Below the pieces are notes generated by a model. It was not told the DNA's origin. It saw only the letters and a program-made list of their open reading frames with translations, and ran no database searches. From Hyphomicrobiales bacterium (GTDB lineage Bacteria; Pseudomonadota; Alphaproteobacteria; Rhizobiales; Beijerinckiaceae), in NCBI GenBank assembly GCA_027489835.1, contig JAIXZF010000199.1, forward strand, positions 1-6,737: a stretch of 6,737 bases of DNA, written 5' to 3'. Within the stretch, counting starts at the first letter, position 1; the number at the start of each line of letters is the position of its first letter. The position numbers and the translations under genes were made by a program. This document shows positions 6,063 to 6,737 of the stretch, piece after piece.

Positions 6063-6689
6063 TCAGCCCCGTTCGTTGATCGTCGGCCCCGGGCGGCTGA
6101 ACACCTCGGCCAGCGTCGCATAGTTCGAGCCGCCGAGCCGCGCCACCGGGTTGAGCAGATGCGGCTGCACGCGGCCGCCGGCCCAGATCGACGGATCCAC
6201 ATGGATGTGGACGATCTCGCCGATCACCAGCGTCGAGCTGCCGACATTCACGAACTGCCGGACCTCGCATTCCAGATGCGCCTTGGCCCGCGCCACGCGC
6301 GGCGGCCTGACCTTGGCGGACGGCGCGGGCTCGAGGCCCGCATACTGGAATTCGTCGACCGCCGGCGCCACGGCCGCAGAGGAGGCCACCAGCATGTCGA
6401 CCAGCGCCTGATCGGCGATGTTGGCGACGAACTGGCCGGTCTCCCGCGCGTTGACCACGCTGTCCTTCGTGGCCGAAGCCGCGCTGAACAGCAGATGCGG
6501 CGGCTCGGTCGATGCCACGGTGAAAAACGAATAGGGCGCGAGGTTCGGCACGCCTGCGGCGGAAATCGTGGAGATCCAGCCGATGACGCGCGGGATCACC
6601 AGCCCGGTCAGCAGGAAATTCATCTGCGCCGTGTCGAAGGCGGAGGGCGGCACCTCGAGCGGCGCGTCCAGCTTGTCGGGGAATTCCAT
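6063..6689 (-). CDS. Flavin-reductase-like FMN-binding protein
   Basis: This 208-aa protein has the FMN-binding split-barrel fold of the flavin reductase-like family, whose members reduce FMN with NAD(P)H for a partner monooxygenase or act as stand-alone flavoproteins. Supporting segments: IPRVIGWISTISAAGVPNLA (32-51), PYSFFTVASTEPPHLLFS (52-69), KDSVVNARETGQFVAN (75-90), VIGEIVHIHVDPSIW (155-169), and the C-terminal HLLNPVARLGGSNYATLAEV (177-196). ATG 6689 is chosen because AGGAGG (6699-6704) is 9 nt upstream; an in-frame ATG at 6722 lies before that site and adds 11 uncharacteristic residues. No monooxygenase is visible; a partner could lie to the right, outside the window. The gene converges on the plus-strand ACAD with 3 nt between stops. 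The family is clear, the partner and substrate are not. Confidence 0.88.
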   Translation of the reverse strand: MEFPDKLDAPLEVPPSAFDTAQMNFLLTGLVIPRVIGWISTISAAGVPNLAPYSFFTVASTEPPHLLFSAASATKDSVVNARETGQFVANIADQALVDMLVASSAAVAPAVDEFQYAGLEPAPSAKVRPPRVARAKAHLECEVRQFVNVGSSTLVIGEIVHIHVDPSIWAGGRVQPHLLNPVARLGGSNYATLAEVFSRPGPTINERG

Positions 6690-6698
6690 CGCGCTGGC

Positions 6699-6704
6699 CC
6701 TCCT
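6699..6704 (-). promoter_or_regulatory. Ribosome binding site of the flavin-reductase-like gene
   Basis: A perfect AGGAGG on the minus strand, 9 nt from the ATG at 6689. It touches the TGA (6704-6706) of the possible upstream reading frame, an arrangement common inside operons. It decides the start against the in-frame ATG at 6722. Confidence 0.7.
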
Positions 6705-6737
6705 CAGGCCACTTCCAGCCATTGCCGGCGAATGCCC
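6704..6737 (-). CDS. Possible 3' end of an upstream minus-strand gene
   Basis: One minus-strand frame entering from the right edge reads GIRRQWLEVA and then TGA at 6706-6704, directly against the AGGAGG of the flavin-reductase-like gene. This spacing fits a gene pair in one operon. Ten codons are too few to identify a family, and the frame could be open by chance in G+C-rich DNA. Confidence 0.35.
   Translation of the reverse strand, partial: GIRRQWLEVA

Noticed and set aside
1..6737. tRNA, rRNA, CRISPR array, insertion sequence, attachment site or riboswitch.
   Set aside because: Reading both strands, I saw no regularly spaced repeats, no transposase or integrase residues and no terminal inverted repeats. 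Almost all bases are explained by the protein-coding genes listed.

Overview
The window is gene-dense, G+C-rich DNA (roughly two thirds G+C by eye). It has very short gaps between genes, coding frames rich in Ala, Arg, Gly and Leu, and good Shine-Dalgarno sites. This suits an alphaproteobacterium, perhaps Rhizobiales or Rhodospirillales, but nothing in the sequence fixes the genus. All recognisable genes belong to acyl-CoA metabolism or accompany it. There is no sign of a mobile element, CRISPR array or RNA gene.

Layout, left to right. (1) Positions 1-857, + strand: the 3' part of an NDP/ADP-forming acyl-CoA synthetase, carrying the end of the CoA-ligase region and a full ATP-grasp domain. 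(2) 874-1662, +: an alpha/beta-hydrolase-fold protein, 16 nt downstream and probably in the same operon. (3) A convergent junction with 3 nt between stop codons, covered by a 27-bp imperfect inverted repeat. (4) A tight minus-strand operon read from 4706 down to 1666: a second alpha/beta-hydrolase-fold protein, a large acyl-CoA dehydrogenase (ACAD) and a small ACAD. Its genes overlap by 4 nt and are then spaced by 3 nt. (5) A divergent intergenic region, about 4707-4880. (6) 4881-6059, +: a third ACAD. (7) Another convergent junction with 3 nt between stops, then a minus-strand flavin-reductase-like FMN protein (6063-6689). It is preceded at the right edge by what may be the last ten codons of another minus-strand gene.

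How the genes may work together (inference): the synthetase would activate an unidentified carboxylic acid to its CoA thioester. One or more ACADs would desaturate it. The large/small pair looks like a heteromeric ACAD of the type known from actinobacterial steroid side-chain catabolism, in which only the large subunit carries a catalytic Glu. The two hydrolase-fold proteins would act on the acid, its CoA ester or a ring or lactone intermediate. The substrate cannot be read from this window.

The most notable observation is that the two hydrolase-fold proteins are paralogues (both 262 aa), and both have Ala where the catalytic nucleophile should be (G-A-A-V-G instead of G-x-S-x-G). Both keep the His and a candidate acid, and both carry an unusual H-E-(L/M)-(A/G)-G-(S/T)-L-N-S-W-D loop after strand beta-3. 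They therefore look like a non-canonical subfamily that does not work through a covalent acyl-enzyme.
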